A DNA stretch of 5,012 nucleotides from an uncultured Collinsella sp. Lineage in GTDB: Bacteria > Actinomycetota > Coriobacteriia > Coriobacteriales > Coriobacteriaceae. Below are positions 1-5,012 of this stretch, in pieces (the stretch's first letter is position 1; the number at the start of each line of letters is the position of its first letter). The notes beneath the pieces are model-generated. The model saw only the letters and a list, made by a program, of their open reading frames with translations. It searched no databases and had not been told where the DNA came from. Location of the stretch: assembly GCA_934617135.1 (NCBI GenBank), contig CAKTUC010000073.1, positions 1 to 5,012 on the forward strand, written 5' to 3'. The position numbers were made by a program, and so were the translations under genes.

Positions 1-276
1 GTGTGCCCCACGTTTGCCTGCGATCTGGTGGGAAGCGGCCGCTTTGCACTGGAGTCCACGTATTGCCTAGGTTGCGGAGCCTGCGTCAAGGTGTGCCCCG
101 AGCACGCGCTCAAGCTGGTCGAGCACGATGCATCCAACCTGGTCGTCGTCGATCCCGAGGCAGAGGAAAAGGCCGCCCAGAAGGCTAAGGCCCACGAAGA
201 AGCCCAGAAGGTGAAGGCCGAGGCAAAGGCCAAGCTCGATAAGATGCTCGATCAGGTGGAGAAGCTCGCGGACTAG
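1..276 (+). CDS. 4Fe-4S ferredoxin-domain protein, C-terminal end (5' partial)
   Basis: The frame is open from the first base to a TAG at 274-276, giving 91 residues. Residues 22-32 form a classic C-x2-C-x2-C-x3-CP cluster motif (CLGCGACVKVCP). The Cys-Pro at residues 2-3 lies 20 residues before it, as expected for the last cysteine of a first motif whose other cysteines lie upstream of the window. The first codon is a GTG but is therefore probably internal, and the real start is outside. From about residue 53 the protein ends in a charged Ala/Lys/Glu-rich helix, probably a coiled coil. A two-cluster ferredoxin module passes electrons between redox partners in the cytoplasm. Which enzyme this belongs to cannot be told, because the N-terminal part is missing; a larger iron-sulfur protein with the ferredoxin module at its C-terminus is likely. 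Confidence 0.8.
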   Translation: MCPTFACDLVGSGRFALESTYCLGCGACVKVCPEHALKLVEHDASNLVVVDPEAEEKAAQKAKAHEEAQKVKAEAKAKLDKMLDQVEKLAD

Positions 277-305
277 TCAGCGACCCCTATCTCTGCTTCA
301 TTCGT

Positions 306-345
306 GCCGCCGTGGCGTCCGGGTTCGCCCAGATGCTGCGGCGGC
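306..345 (+). other. Strong hairpin between the 4Fe-4S gene and ychF
   Basis: Bases 306-317 pair with 334-345 over 12 positions, nine Watson-Crick and three G-T. Inside the loop GGG (321-323) can pair with CCC (328-330) around TTCG. It lies 30 bases after the upstream stop codon. No T-run follows, so it is not a textbook intrinsic terminator. It also overlaps the candidate -35 of ychF. It may act as a transcript-end or stability structure for the upstream gene; this is inference. Confidence 0.4.
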
Positions 346-353
346 GCTATACT
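324..353 (+). promoter_or_regulatory. Candidate ychF promoter
   Basis: TATACT at 348-353 is a good -10 box (5 of 6 to TATAAT). TTCGCC at 324-329, 18 bases upstream, is a weak -35. Transcription would start near 360, giving a leader of about 30 bases that carries the ribosome binding site AGGAG (381-385). This placement also argues against the in-frame ATG at 355 as start codon. Confidence 0.45.
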
Positions 354-390
354 TATGCAGTTTGAAATGCTTGTACCAAAAGGAGCTGTC

Positions 391-1467
391 GTGTCCCTTT
401 CCATCGGTATCGTGGGCCTGCCCAACGTGGGCAAGTCGACGCTGTTCACCGCGCTTACCAAAAAGACCGGCCTTGCCGCCAACTATCCGTTCGCCACGAT
501 CGACCCCAACGTGGGTATCGTCGACGTGCCCGATAGCCGCCTGCAAAAGCTCGCCGACATCGTCAACCCGGGCCGCATCGTGCCGGCAACGGTCGAGTTC
601 GTCGACATCGCAGGCCTGGTGAAGGGCGCCAACGAGGGCGAGGGCCTGGGCAACCAGTTCCTGGCCAACATTCGCGAGACCGACGCCATCTGCGAGGTCG
701 TGCGTTACTTTAAGGACCCCAACGTCATGCGTGAGGTGGGCCGCACGGGCGAGTTCGTCGACCCCGCCGGTGACGCCGACACCATCATGACCGAGCTCAT
801 CCTGGCCGACATGGGCACGCTCGAGAAGCAGCTGCCTAAGCTCGAGAAGGAGGCAAAACGCGACAAGGAGCTCATGCCCAAGTTCGAGGTCGCCAAGCGC
901 CTGCTTGCCTGGCTCAACGAGGGCAAGCGCGCCGCATCCATGGAGATGACCGACGAGGAGCGTGCCGCCGCCAAGGGCCTGTTCCTGCTCACCATGAAGC
1001 CCATCTTGTATGTTGCCAACGTGGACGAGGATATGCTCAACGAGGACCTGGCGCCCATCGATGGTGTTAAGCCGCTGCCCATCTGCGCCAAGATCGAGGC
1101 CGAGCTTTCCGAGCTCGATCCCGAGGACGCGGCCGACTACCTGGAGAGCCTGGGCCTGGAGCAGCCCGGCCTGGACGTGCTCGCGCAGGCGGCCTATAAG
1201 CTGCTCGGCCTGCAGTCGTTCTTTACGGCTGGCGAGATGGAGGTCAAGGCCTGGACGGTGCGTCAGGGCGCGACCGCCCCGCAGGCCGCCGGTGTCATCC
1301 ACACCGACTTTGAACGCGGCTTTATTAAGGCCGAGGTCATTGGCTATGACGACTACATCGAGCTCGGCGGCGAGCAGGGCGCCAAGGCTGCCGGCAAGCT
1401 GCGTATTGAGGGCAAGGACTATGTCATGGCCGATGGCGACGTCGTGCACTTCCGCTTTAACGTGTAA
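391..1467 (+). CDS. ychF: Redox-regulated ATPase YchF (Obg-like, OLA1 family)
   Basis: This 358-residue protein matches the family in length (about 363) and from end to end. The P-loop GLPNVGKST is at residues 9-17, the switch region [12 protein letters not shown] at 31-42, and [19 protein letters not shown] at 72-90 with the hydrophobic residue typical of this family in place of a catalytic Gln. NVDE at 210-213 replaces the NKxD of GTPases and is the known reason why YchF prefers ATP. A long helical segment follows at about 140-195, and a C-terminal TGS domain at about 275-358. YchF is a cytoplasmic ATPase linked to ribosomes, translation and oxidative-stress responses. The GTG at 391 is chosen because AGGAG ends five bases before it and the protein then begins [16 protein letters not shown], as in relatives. 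In-frame ATGs at 355 and 367 lack both. TAA is at 1465-1467. The next gene follows after 11 bases. Confidence 0.97.
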   Translation: MSLSIGIVGLPNVGKSTLFTALTKKTGLAANYPFATIDPNVGIVDVPDSRLQKLADIVNPGRIVPATVEFVDIAGLVKGANEGEGLGNQFLANIRETDAICEVVRYFKDPNVMREVGRTGEFVDPAGDADTIMTELILADMGTLEKQLPKLEKEAKRDKELMPKFEVAKRLLAWLNEGKRAASMEMTDEERAAAKGLFLLTMKPILYVANVDEDMLNEDLAPIDGVKPLPICAKIEAELSELDPEDAADYLESLGLEQPGLDVLAQAAYKLLGLQSFFTAGEMEVKAWTVRQGATAPQAAGVIHTDFERGFIKAEVIGYDDYIELGGEQGAKAAGKLRIEGKDYVMADGDVVHFRFNV

Positions 1468-1478
1468 GGACGACGCGC

Positions 1479-1862
1479 ATGTTTAAATATGGCAAAAAAG
1501 CCGGCTACATGGGCGTCGCGCTGCTGGTGCTTGCGGTGCTTCCGCTGGTGGTCGCAGCGTTTGTTATCCCCAACATTGGTTCCGAAGTGGCAACGAAGTT
1601 TAACGCGGCCGGTGAGGTGACGCGCTGGGGCAAGAGCTACGAGCTGCTGGCGCTGCCGGTGCTCAACCTGCTGCTGAGCGTGGCGACGTACTTTACGGCA
1701 GGGCGCCAGGCTAAAAACAATGATGACTCCGCCGCCATGGCGCGCATCGTGTGCGAGCGCTACCTGCGCAACGGTTGCATCACGGGTGTGTTCCTCAACG
1801 TGATCAACATTTACTTTATGTACTCGGCGATTACCGGAACGGGCTTTGGCTTTGGTTTCTAG
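1479..1862 (+). CDS. Small DUF1648-type membrane protein
   Basis: This 127-residue protein has three hydrophobic segments, at about residues 10-32, 55-74 and 98-120, so it should sit in the cytoplasmic membrane. Between the first two is P-x8-KFNAAGEVTRWGK (residues 31-52). This resembles the DUF1648 signature, in which a proline after the first membrane helix leads into a F/H-N-x2-G-x3-x-W/Y-G segment. Its function is unknown; relatives occur alone or at the N-terminus of SdpI-like immunity and other membrane proteins. The ATG at 1479 has AAGGA at 1466-1470, which overlaps the ychF stop codon, with a spacing of eight bases. Co-transcription with ychF is therefore likely. The C-terminus is glycine/phenylalanine-rich (GTGFGFGF). 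The convergent gene ends nine bases downstream. Confidence 0.85.
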   Translation: MFKYGKKAGYMGVALLVLAVLPLVVAAFVIPNIGSEVATKFNAAGEVTRWGKSYELLALPVLNLLLSVATYFTAGRQAKNNDDSAAMARIVCERYLRNGCITGVFLNVINIYFMYSAITGTGFGFGF

Positions 1863-1871
1863 CCTGTCCTT

Positions 1872-2261
1872 TTAGGCAACGAGCCTGCACGCATATTCAA
1901 TGGCTGCTGCGAGGCCGCCGCTCGATCGTGGTTTAAAGACCATATCGGCGGCGGCCTCGTTTTCGTATCCGGCGCCGCGAAGGGCGAGTGCGATACCGGC
2001 TTCCAGGAGAAGGGGCAGGCCGCGTTGGCTGGTTGCGATTACTACGGCCTGGTCAAGGGTGCAGCCGAACGCCTGGCATTGAGCGGCGAGCTCGCCTTGC
2101 GCTGGGTCGGGGAGTAGTGCGGTCGCAACACGGCTCGATAACAACGCAAAGGCCGTTCGTTCGTCTGGGGAAAGGTATTCGGCCTCAACGACGACAATCT
2201 TGGGCTGCACACCGTCTGCGCAACGTGATTTCTGACGCATGCAAATCGAGCAAGCCGACAT
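1872..2261 (-). CDS. HAD-like (Cof-type C-terminal) protein lacking catalytic acids
   Basis: The gene encodes 129 residues. The ATG at 2259-2261 is chosen over the upstream in-frame TTG at 2285 because AGGAG stands six bases before it. From about residue 55 the order of elements resembles the C-terminal end of Cof-type HAD phosphatases: a helix, VVIATSQRGLPLLLEAG (73-89), IALALRG, NEAAADMVF (101-109), then SGGLAAAIEYA (114-124). Active members carry GDxxND where this has ATSQRG, so the metal-binding acids are missing. No N-terminal DxD motif is present either, and the protein is half the usual 260-280 residues. Its N-terminus instead has cysteines at 4, 7 and 14 (CSICMRQKSRC), with further ones at 62 and 67, which might bind metal. 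The HAD relation is a pattern match by eye; phosphatase activity is unlikely. An intact frame, a good ribosome site and the shared palindrome argue against a dead gene. It is divergent from the XRE regulator. Confidence 0.7.
   Translation of the reverse strand: MSACSICMRQKSRCADGVQPKIVVVEAEYLSPDERTAFALLSSRVATALLPDPAQGELAAQCQAFGCTLDQAVVIATSQRGLPLLLEAGIALALRGAGYENEAAADMVFKPRSSGGLAAAIEYACRLVA
1910..1963 (+). terminator. Intrinsic terminator-like hairpin inside the convergent gene
   Basis: CGAGGCCGCCGC at 1910-1921 is a perfect 12-base inverted match to 1948-1959. The stem continues inward, with CGAT 1923-1926 pairing ATCG 1944-1947 and TGGT 1929-1932 pairing ACCA 1939-1942, closing on a six-base loop. 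TTTT follows at 1960-1963 on the + strand only. It would end the ychF/DUF1648 transcript 47 bases past the second stop codon. The same bases encode residues near the C-terminus of the - strand gene (EAAAD and SGGL). The T-run is short, so efficiency is uncertain. Confidence 0.6.
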
Positions 2262-2284
2262 AGAAAACTCCTGTGTATTCGGCA

Positions 2285-2308
2285 AAACGTAAACTATAGT
2301 TTACGTTT
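2285..2308. promoter_or_regulatory. Perfect 24-bp palindrome, probable operator of the divergent pair
   Basis: Bases 2285-2308 are a perfect palindrome with half-site AAACGTAAACTA and no central gap. It lies 23 bases ahead of the leftward HAD-like start and 29 bases ahead of the rightward XRE start. It contains TATAGT on both strands, so a bound dimer would cover the -10 region of either gene. XRE-type regulators commonly bind such dyads beside their own gene. Autoregulation by the neighbouring HTH protein is therefore the simplest reading, but it is an inference. Confidence 0.7.
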
Positions 2309-2327
2309 ATGTTCGGCTCCATTTCAA
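2299..2327 (-). promoter_or_regulatory. Candidate promoter of the HAD-like gene
   Basis: Read leftward, TTGAAA at 2327-2322 is a good -35, and TAAACT at 2304-2299 after 17 bases is a fair -10 (4 of 6). The -10 lies inside the 24-bp palindrome, which would let a bound regulator block transcription. For the rightward gene TATAGT at 2295-2300 could be the -10, but no convincing -35 is seen. Confidence 0.4.
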
Positions 2328-2337
2328 ACTCGTCTGC

Positions 2338-2556
2338 ATGGATGAACGTGCTAAACAGATTCTTGGCAGGCGGGTCGAAGAGACACGCAGGGACCTTGGT
2401 ATCTCCAAGGTTGATTTTTGTGTGGCGACAGGAATCAGCCGCCCCTATCTCGACAGAATCGAAGACGGGACGGCAAATTTCACGCTCAAGGTTCTATTTA
2501 AAATCGCACCCGCCCTTGGCATGACGGTGTCAGAGCTTCTCGAGGGTATCGAATAG
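2338..2556 (+). CDS. Small XRE-family helix-turn-helix regulator
   Basis: This 72-residue protein consists almost entirely of one Cro/C1-type HTH domain (about residues 9-66). Helix 2 is SKVDFCVATG (23-32), the recognition helix is SRPYLDRIEDG (34-44), and the typical end is LKVLFKIAPALGMTVSELLEG (50-70). It should bind DNA as a dimer in the cytoplasm. Size and layout resemble stand-alone repressors, antitoxin-like HTH proteins and the controller proteins of restriction-modification systems, but no toxin, methylase or nuclease gene is visible in the window. The ATG at 2338 is the only usable start in frame after the TAA at 2290-2292. No Shine-Dalgarno sequence precedes it, which is unusual beside its neighbours and suggests low or specially controlled translation. 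The perfect palindrome 29 bases upstream is its likely target. The gene ends in TAG, followed by a long non-coding spacer. Confidence 0.9.
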   Translation: MDERAKQILGRRVEETRRDLGISKVDFCVATGISRPYLDRIEDGTANFTLKVLFKIAPALGMTVSELLEGIE

Positions 2557-2639
2557 GGCGTTCCCCCGCTGCGTTTGACACTCTTTGGGCGGGTCCCCCT
2601 GGCTGCGATGTGCAAAATCGCGAGTATTCAGCACCTGTT

Positions 2640-2680
2640 CAGCCGTAGATGGTAGCCCGAGCGGCTGGTGTTGCCTTTTT
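2640..2680 (+). terminator. Weak terminator candidate after the XRE gene
   Basis: CAGCCG (2640-2645) can pair with CGGCTG (2662-2667) across a 16-base loop, and TTTTT follows at 2676-2680. The stem is short, and eight bases separate it from the T-run, so this is a poor match to the intrinsic terminator model. A second weak candidate is CGGAG/CTCCG (2788-2792 and 2806-2810), followed directly by ATTTTT. Confidence 0.25.
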
Positions 2681-2772
2681 AACGGTATTTAATCCACACG
2701 CTAAATAAAAATGAGGAATAAATTTTTACTAGACGGCCCGTTCGTCCTAAAAGTTTGTCTAACAATCAGCCG

Positions 2773-2804
2773 ATTCTGCGCCTCCGGCGGAGAAATTGCA
2801 GAAT
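2773..2804. repeat. Nested hairpin ATTCTGC/GCAGAAT
   Basis: ATTCTGC (2773-2779) pairs perfectly with GCAGAAT (2798-2804), and inside it CTCC (2782-2785) pairs with GGAG (2789-2792). It overlaps the inner end of the right arm of the spacer repeat, so that arm has local fold-back potential of its own. It could be part of a transcript-end structure with the T-run at 2812-2816. Confidence 0.4.
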
Positions 2805-2877
2805 ACTCCGATTTTTGTACGGCCCGAGGGGGACCACCTGTCGTTTGAGGCTGCGATAAGTGGAACTGCCTTAGGGA

Positions 2878-3891
2878 TTACACCATCGGGATGCGGTCGT
2901 GATTGACTTGGCTGTAGAACAGGCGCTGGATTTCGGCAGCGTCGCGCGACTGGCCGAGTGCCCACATGGTTTTGGCCACGAGCGTCTCGGTGGTCATGTC
3001 GTCGCCGCGCAAAATGCCCGGATGATCGGCGTACGCGCGACCGACCTCGTAAACACCCAAGTCCAGACCTTCTTCGGGCACCTGCGTGGTCATGACGACG
3101 GTACGGCCCGAATCGACCCAGCGGAAAATCGCCTCCTGGAACGACTCACCCGACTCGCCAAACTCCGGGATGCCGCCAATGCCAAAGGTCTCCAGAATTA
3201 CGGCGTCGTAGCTATCGGCCAGGGCGTCCAGAATGCCCGGGTTCACGCCGGGCGTGAGTTTGAGCACAAACACGCGCGGGTCGATGTTGTCGTAGAAACG
3301 CACCGGGTTTTCACCCTGATGCGTGCCGTGAAGCCCGTTACGCACAATGCGATCGTTGCGGATATAGGCGATGGGCGGATAGTTCACGCTAATAAATGCG
3401 TTAAAGCTCATGGTGCGCTGCTTTCGGGCGCGCGTACCGGCAATGGCCACGCCGCCAAACACGATCGAGACATCGTGCGAATGTTCGTCAAGCGCATAGA
3501 GCAGGCTCTGATACAGGTTGAGCTTGGCGTCGGTGAAAGGATTGCCCATGGGCTTTTGCGATCCGGTGAGCACGATGGGCTTGGGGCTGTCCTGAATCAG
3601 ATAGGAGAGCGCCGCCGCGGTGTAGCTCATGGTGTCCGTGCCGTGCAGAATCACGAAGCCGTCGTGGTCGGCGTAGCCCTCGACGATGACATCGCGGATG
3701 CGCATCCAGTCGCTGGGGCGCATGTTGGTGCTGTCGATGTTCATGGGCTGCACGACGTCGAGTTCGCAGAGCCCCGAGATCTCGGGAACGCTTTGGGCGA
3801 GCTCCTCACCGGTCAGGGCGGGGGAGAGGCCGTTGCCGTCCTCGGTCGATGCGATGGTGCCACCCGTGGCGATGAGAAGGATGCGCTTCAT
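2878..3891 (-). CDS. ansA: Type I (cytoplasmic) L-asparaginase
   Basis: The enzyme hydrolyses L-asparagine to aspartate and ammonia. The product has 337 residues, close to E. coli AnsA (338). The first signature is LLIATGGTIAS (5-15) with nucleophile Thr12; the second is ILHGTDTMSYTAAALSY (81-97) with Thr85 and Asp86. TGSQKPMGNPFTDAKLNLYQSL (109-130) and the Lys at 157 in GTRARKQRT fit the remaining catalytic region. LRGDDMTTETLVAKTMWALGQ (294-314) is the usual family ending. There is no signal peptide, which supports the cytoplasmic type. The ATG at 3889-3891 is chosen because AGGA lies eight bases upstream and the protein then starts MKRILLIATGGTIA like relatives; the frame itself runs 24 codons further. 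The gene is divergent from guaA. Both touch amide nitrogen, since GuaA uses glutamine, but shared control is only a possibility. The symbol is by family, and related amidases cannot be fully excluded. Confidence 0.93.
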   Translation of the reverse strand: MKRILLIATGGTIASTEDGNGLSPALTGEELAQSVPEISGLCELDVVQPMNIDSTNMRPSDWMRIRDVIVEGYADHDGFVILHGTDTMSYTAAALSYLIQDSPKPIVLTGSQKPMGNPFTDAKLNLYQSLLYALDEHSHDVSIVFGGVAIAGTRARKQRTMSFNAFISVNYPPIAYIRNDRIVRNGLHGTHQGENPVRFYDNIDPRVFVLKLTPGVNPGILDALADSYDAVILETFGIGGIPEFGESGESFQEAIFRWVDSGRTVVMTTQVPEEGLDLGVYEVGRAYADHPGILRGDDMTTETLVAKTMWALGQSRDAAEIQRLFYSQVNHDRIPMV

Positions 3892-3942
3892 GCTGGTATT
3901 CCTATCAATTATGTCGCCGCGAGGGCGGAGTCGTTCGTCAGT

Positions 3943-3970
3943 ATTGTGGCACAGCGCACTCAATGTTCAA
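3943..3970 (-). promoter_or_regulatory. Candidate asparaginase promoter
   Basis: Read leftward, TTGAAC (3970-3965) is a good -35 and CACAAT (3948-3943) after 16 bases a fair -10. Transcription would start near 3936, about 45 bases ahead of the ATG. The dyad at 3969-3995 begins at the upstream edge of the -35. Confidence 0.4.
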
Positions 3971-3995
3971 ACGTATTACATCATCTGTAACGTTT
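3969..3995. promoter_or_regulatory. Imperfect dyad in the asparaginase/guaA spacer
   Basis: TTACA (3976-3980) and TGTAA (3986-3990) are inverted around five bases. The flanks AAACG (3969-3973) and CGTTT (3991-3995) are also inverted, offset by two bases on the left. GTAAC recurs at 3997-4001. Such a dyad directly behind the candidate -35 is a plausible regulator site. Its left end, AAACGTA, equals the outer part of the half-site of the palindrome at 2285-2308. Confidence 0.4.
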
Positions 3996-4086
3996 AGTAA
4001 CACTTCAGTTTGCCTCGAATGGGGCGCAGGTCGTGCGTTTGCCGTGCGCTGATGGCTATGACGGGCGCAAAGCCGCTGCTTACGTG

Positions 4087-4092
4087 TACACT
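4087..4092 (+). promoter_or_regulatory. Candidate guaA -10 box
   Basis: TACACT matches TATAAT at four of six positions and lies 66 bases before the guaA start, giving a leader of about 60 bases. No clear -35 was found 16-18 bases upstream, so an activator or another start is possible. No purine riboswitch was recognised in the leader. Confidence 0.3.
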
Positions 4093-4120
4093 ATGAAAGT
4101 TATTTTCGTTCATTCGCGCG

Positions 4121-4154
4121 GGCGGGCACCGGCTCCCCGCCAACAAGAGGGGGA
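4121..4154 (+). promoter_or_regulatory. guaA leader hairpin with alternative pairing to the ribosome site
   Basis: GGCGGG (4121-4126) pairs with CCCGCC (4136-4141) across a nine-base loop, just before the purine-rich ribosome site (GAGGGGG, 4147-4153). TCCCC (4134-4138) could instead pair with GGGGA (4150-4154) and mask the ribosome site. The two pairings exclude each other. In a GC-rich genome such complementarity may be chance. Confidence 0.3.
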
Positions 4155-4158
4155 AACC

Positions 4159-5012
4159 ATGGATCAACATGCTTCCGCAAAGGTCCTCGTACTCGACTTT
4201 GGTGCGCAGTACGGTCAGCTCATTGCCCGTCGCGTCCGCGACCTCAACGTGTATTCCGAGATCGTTCCCTGCGACATCTCGGCCGACGAGATTCGCGAGA
4301 TGAACGCCTCCGCGCTCATCCTTTCCGGCGGTCCGGCATCTGTGTATGCCGAGGACGCTCCGTCCATCGACCCCGCCATCTTTGACCTGGGCCTTCCCGT
4401 CCTGGGCTTCTGCTACGGACACCAGATCACGGCCGTGACGCTCGGCGGCAAGGTCGGCCACTCCGAGGTGGGCGAGTACGGCCGCGCCACCATCACGCGT
4501 ACGGCCGGCGCCAAGCTTTTCAACTCCACGCCCATGGAGCAGACCGTGTGGATGAGCCACCGCGACGCCGTGTCCGAGGTGCCCGAGGGCTTTACCGTTA
4601 CCGCCAGCACCGACGTGTGCCCGGTTGCCGCCATGGAGTGCGCCGAGCGTAAGATCTTCACCACGCAGTTCCACCCCGAGGTCAAGCATTCCGAGTACGG
4701 CCAGCAGCTGCTGAGCAACTTCCTGTTTGAGATCTGCGGCCTGGAGCCCAACTGGAGCATGGACAACCTGGCTGAGACCATGACGGCCGAGTTCCGCGAG
4801 AAGGTTGGCGACGACCGCGTGATCCTGGCCCTGTCCGGCGGCGTTGACTCCTCCGTCGTGGCTGCCCTGGGCGCTCGCGCCGTTGGTAAGCAGATGACCT
4901 GCGTGTTCATCAACCACGGCCTGCTGCGCAAGGGTGAGCCCGAGCAGGTGGAGGAGGTCTTCACCAAGCAGTTCGACGTCGACTTTATCCACGTTCACGC
5001 CGAGGACCGCTA
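4159..5012 (+). CDS. guaA: GMP synthase (glutamine-hydrolysing), N-terminal 284 residues (3' partial)
   Basis: GMP synthase converts XMP to GMP using ATP and glutamine, the last step of guanine nucleotide synthesis. The class I glutamine amidotransferase domain spans about residues 8-195. It begins VLVLDFGAQYGQLIARRVR (9-27), has the oxyanion-strand motif ILSGGPASVY (54-63), the nucleophile Cys85 in GFCYGHQ (83-89), and the triad partners His172 and Glu174 in QFHPEV. The ATP-pyrophosphatase domain follows, with the PP-loop LALSGGVDSSVV (223-234) and FINHGLLRKGE (250-260). Full-length family members have about 510-525 residues, so roughly the last 230, including the C-terminal dimerisation domain, lie beyond the window. 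The ATG at 4159 has the strong purine-rich site AGAGGGGG ending six bases upstream. The cysteine neighbourhood GFCYGHQ differs slightly from the commoner GICYGMQ, without loss of a catalytic residue. It is divergent from asparaginase. Confidence 0.98.
   Translation, partial: MDQHASAKVLVLDFGAQYGQLIARRVRDLNVYSEIVPCDISADEIREMNASALILSGGPASVYAEDAPSIDPAIFDLGLPVLGFCYGHQITAVTLGGKVGHSEVGEYGRATITRTAGAKLFNSTPMEQTVWMSHRDAVSEVPEGFTVTASTDVCPVAAMECAERKIFTTQFHPEVKHSEYGQQLLSNFLFEICGLEPNWSMDNLAETMTAEFREKVGDDRVILALSGGVDSSVVAALGARAVGKQMTCVFINHGLLRKGEPEQVEEVFTKQFDVDFIHVHAEDR

Larger units (their letters stand above)
2592..2835. repeat. Imperfect inverted repeat pair, about 35-38 bases per arm
   Basis: The left arm (2592-2629) and right arm (2801-2835) are inverted copies sharing three exact blocks in the same order. 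GGTCCCCCT (2592-2600) matches AGGGGGACC (2827-2835). AAAATCG (2614-2620) matches CGATTTT (2809-2815). GAGTATTC (2622-2629) matches GAATACTC (2801-2808). The 171 bases between are AT-rich. This resembles the ends of a small non-autonomous element or two copies of an intergenic repeat. No coding capacity for transposition is present. Confidence 0.55.
2557..2877. other. 321-base AT-rich spacer between convergent genes, no convincing gene
   Basis: The spacer lies between the ends of the XRE gene and the asparaginase gene, so no promoter is needed here. The centre (about 2676-2730) is strongly AT-rich. The only sizeable ATG frame is a 45-codon one (2711-2848), without ribosome site or recognisable features. 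The spacer is dominated by short inverted and direct repeats, listed separately. No tRNA or known RNA motif was recognised. Confidence 0.7.

Noticed and set aside
355..390. Upstream in-frame ATG starts for ychF at 355 and 367
   Set aside because: They would add residues not found in the family, lack a ribosome site, and 355 falls at the likely transcription start; GTG 391 has AGGAG five bases upstream.
298..1449. 383-codon open frame on the - strand
   Set aside because: It is the antisense of ychF. Long shadow frames are expected from GC-rich codon use, and the translation (long Leu/Gly/His/Val-rich runs) resembles no protein.
2309..2524. 71-codon frame starting at ATG 2309
   Set aside because: It overlaps the XRE gene in another frame and shows no recognisable features, whereas the XRE frame has a full HTH domain.
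2338..2556. Controller protein of a restriction-modification system, or antitoxin
   Set aside because: The size and fold fit, but no methylase, nuclease or toxin gene is present in the window, so only the HTH family is claimed.
2711..2848. 45-codon ATG frame in the 2557-2877 spacer
   Set aside because: No ribosome site precedes it, it runs through the inverted-repeat arm, and the translation shows no domain; probably accidental translation of repeat DNA.
2899..3990. 363-codon open frame on the + strand
   Set aside because: It is the antisense of the asparaginase gene, whose - strand product has all family motifs.
3994..4998. 334-codon open frame on the - strand
   Set aside because: It is the antisense of guaA, which is unmistakable on the + strand; same composition effect.

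Overview
The window looks like a piece of the chromosome of a high-GC Gram-positive anaerobe. The Actinobacteria class Coriobacteriia, in the style of Collinsella, fits best. This rests on GC-rich coding sequence with strong third-position bias (seen as long antisense shadow frames), AT-rich intergenic spacers, a bacterial ferredoxin module and a GTG-started ychF. It is an inference from composition and protein style, not a database match.

Left part (1-1862, + strand): the 3' end of a 4Fe-4S protein is followed by the ATPase gene ychF with its own candidate promoter. Eleven bases after ychF comes a small DUF1648-type membrane protein gene, very probably in the same transcript. A long hairpin with a short T-run (1910-1963) appears to end this transcript inside the coding end of the convergent gene.

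Middle part (1872-2877): this is the least ordinary stretch. A 129-aa protein resembling the C-terminal end of a Cof-type HAD phosphatase, but lacking its acidic residues, is transcribed leftward. A 72-aa XRE-type helix-turn-helix protein is transcribed rightward. A perfect 24-bp palindrome lies between their starts and looks like a shared operator. After the regulator comes a 321-base AT-rich spacer without a convincing gene. It holds a mosaic of short inverted and direct repeats that may be a small repeat element.

Right part (2878-5012): a type I (cytoplasmic) L-asparaginase gene on the - strand is divergent from guaA (GMP synthase, cut by the window end) on the + strand. Their 267-base spacer carries candidate promoters, an imperfect dyad (3969-3995) that shares the 7-mer AAACGTA with the 24-bp palindrome, and a hairpin just ahead of the guaA ribosome binding site.

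Most genes are housekeeping: ychF for translation or stress, asparaginase for asparagine breakdown, guaA for purine synthesis. No CRISPR array, tRNA, rRNA, insertion-sequence transposase or complete novel system is visible. The best candidate for something undescribed is the XRE/HAD-like divergent pair with its palindrome.
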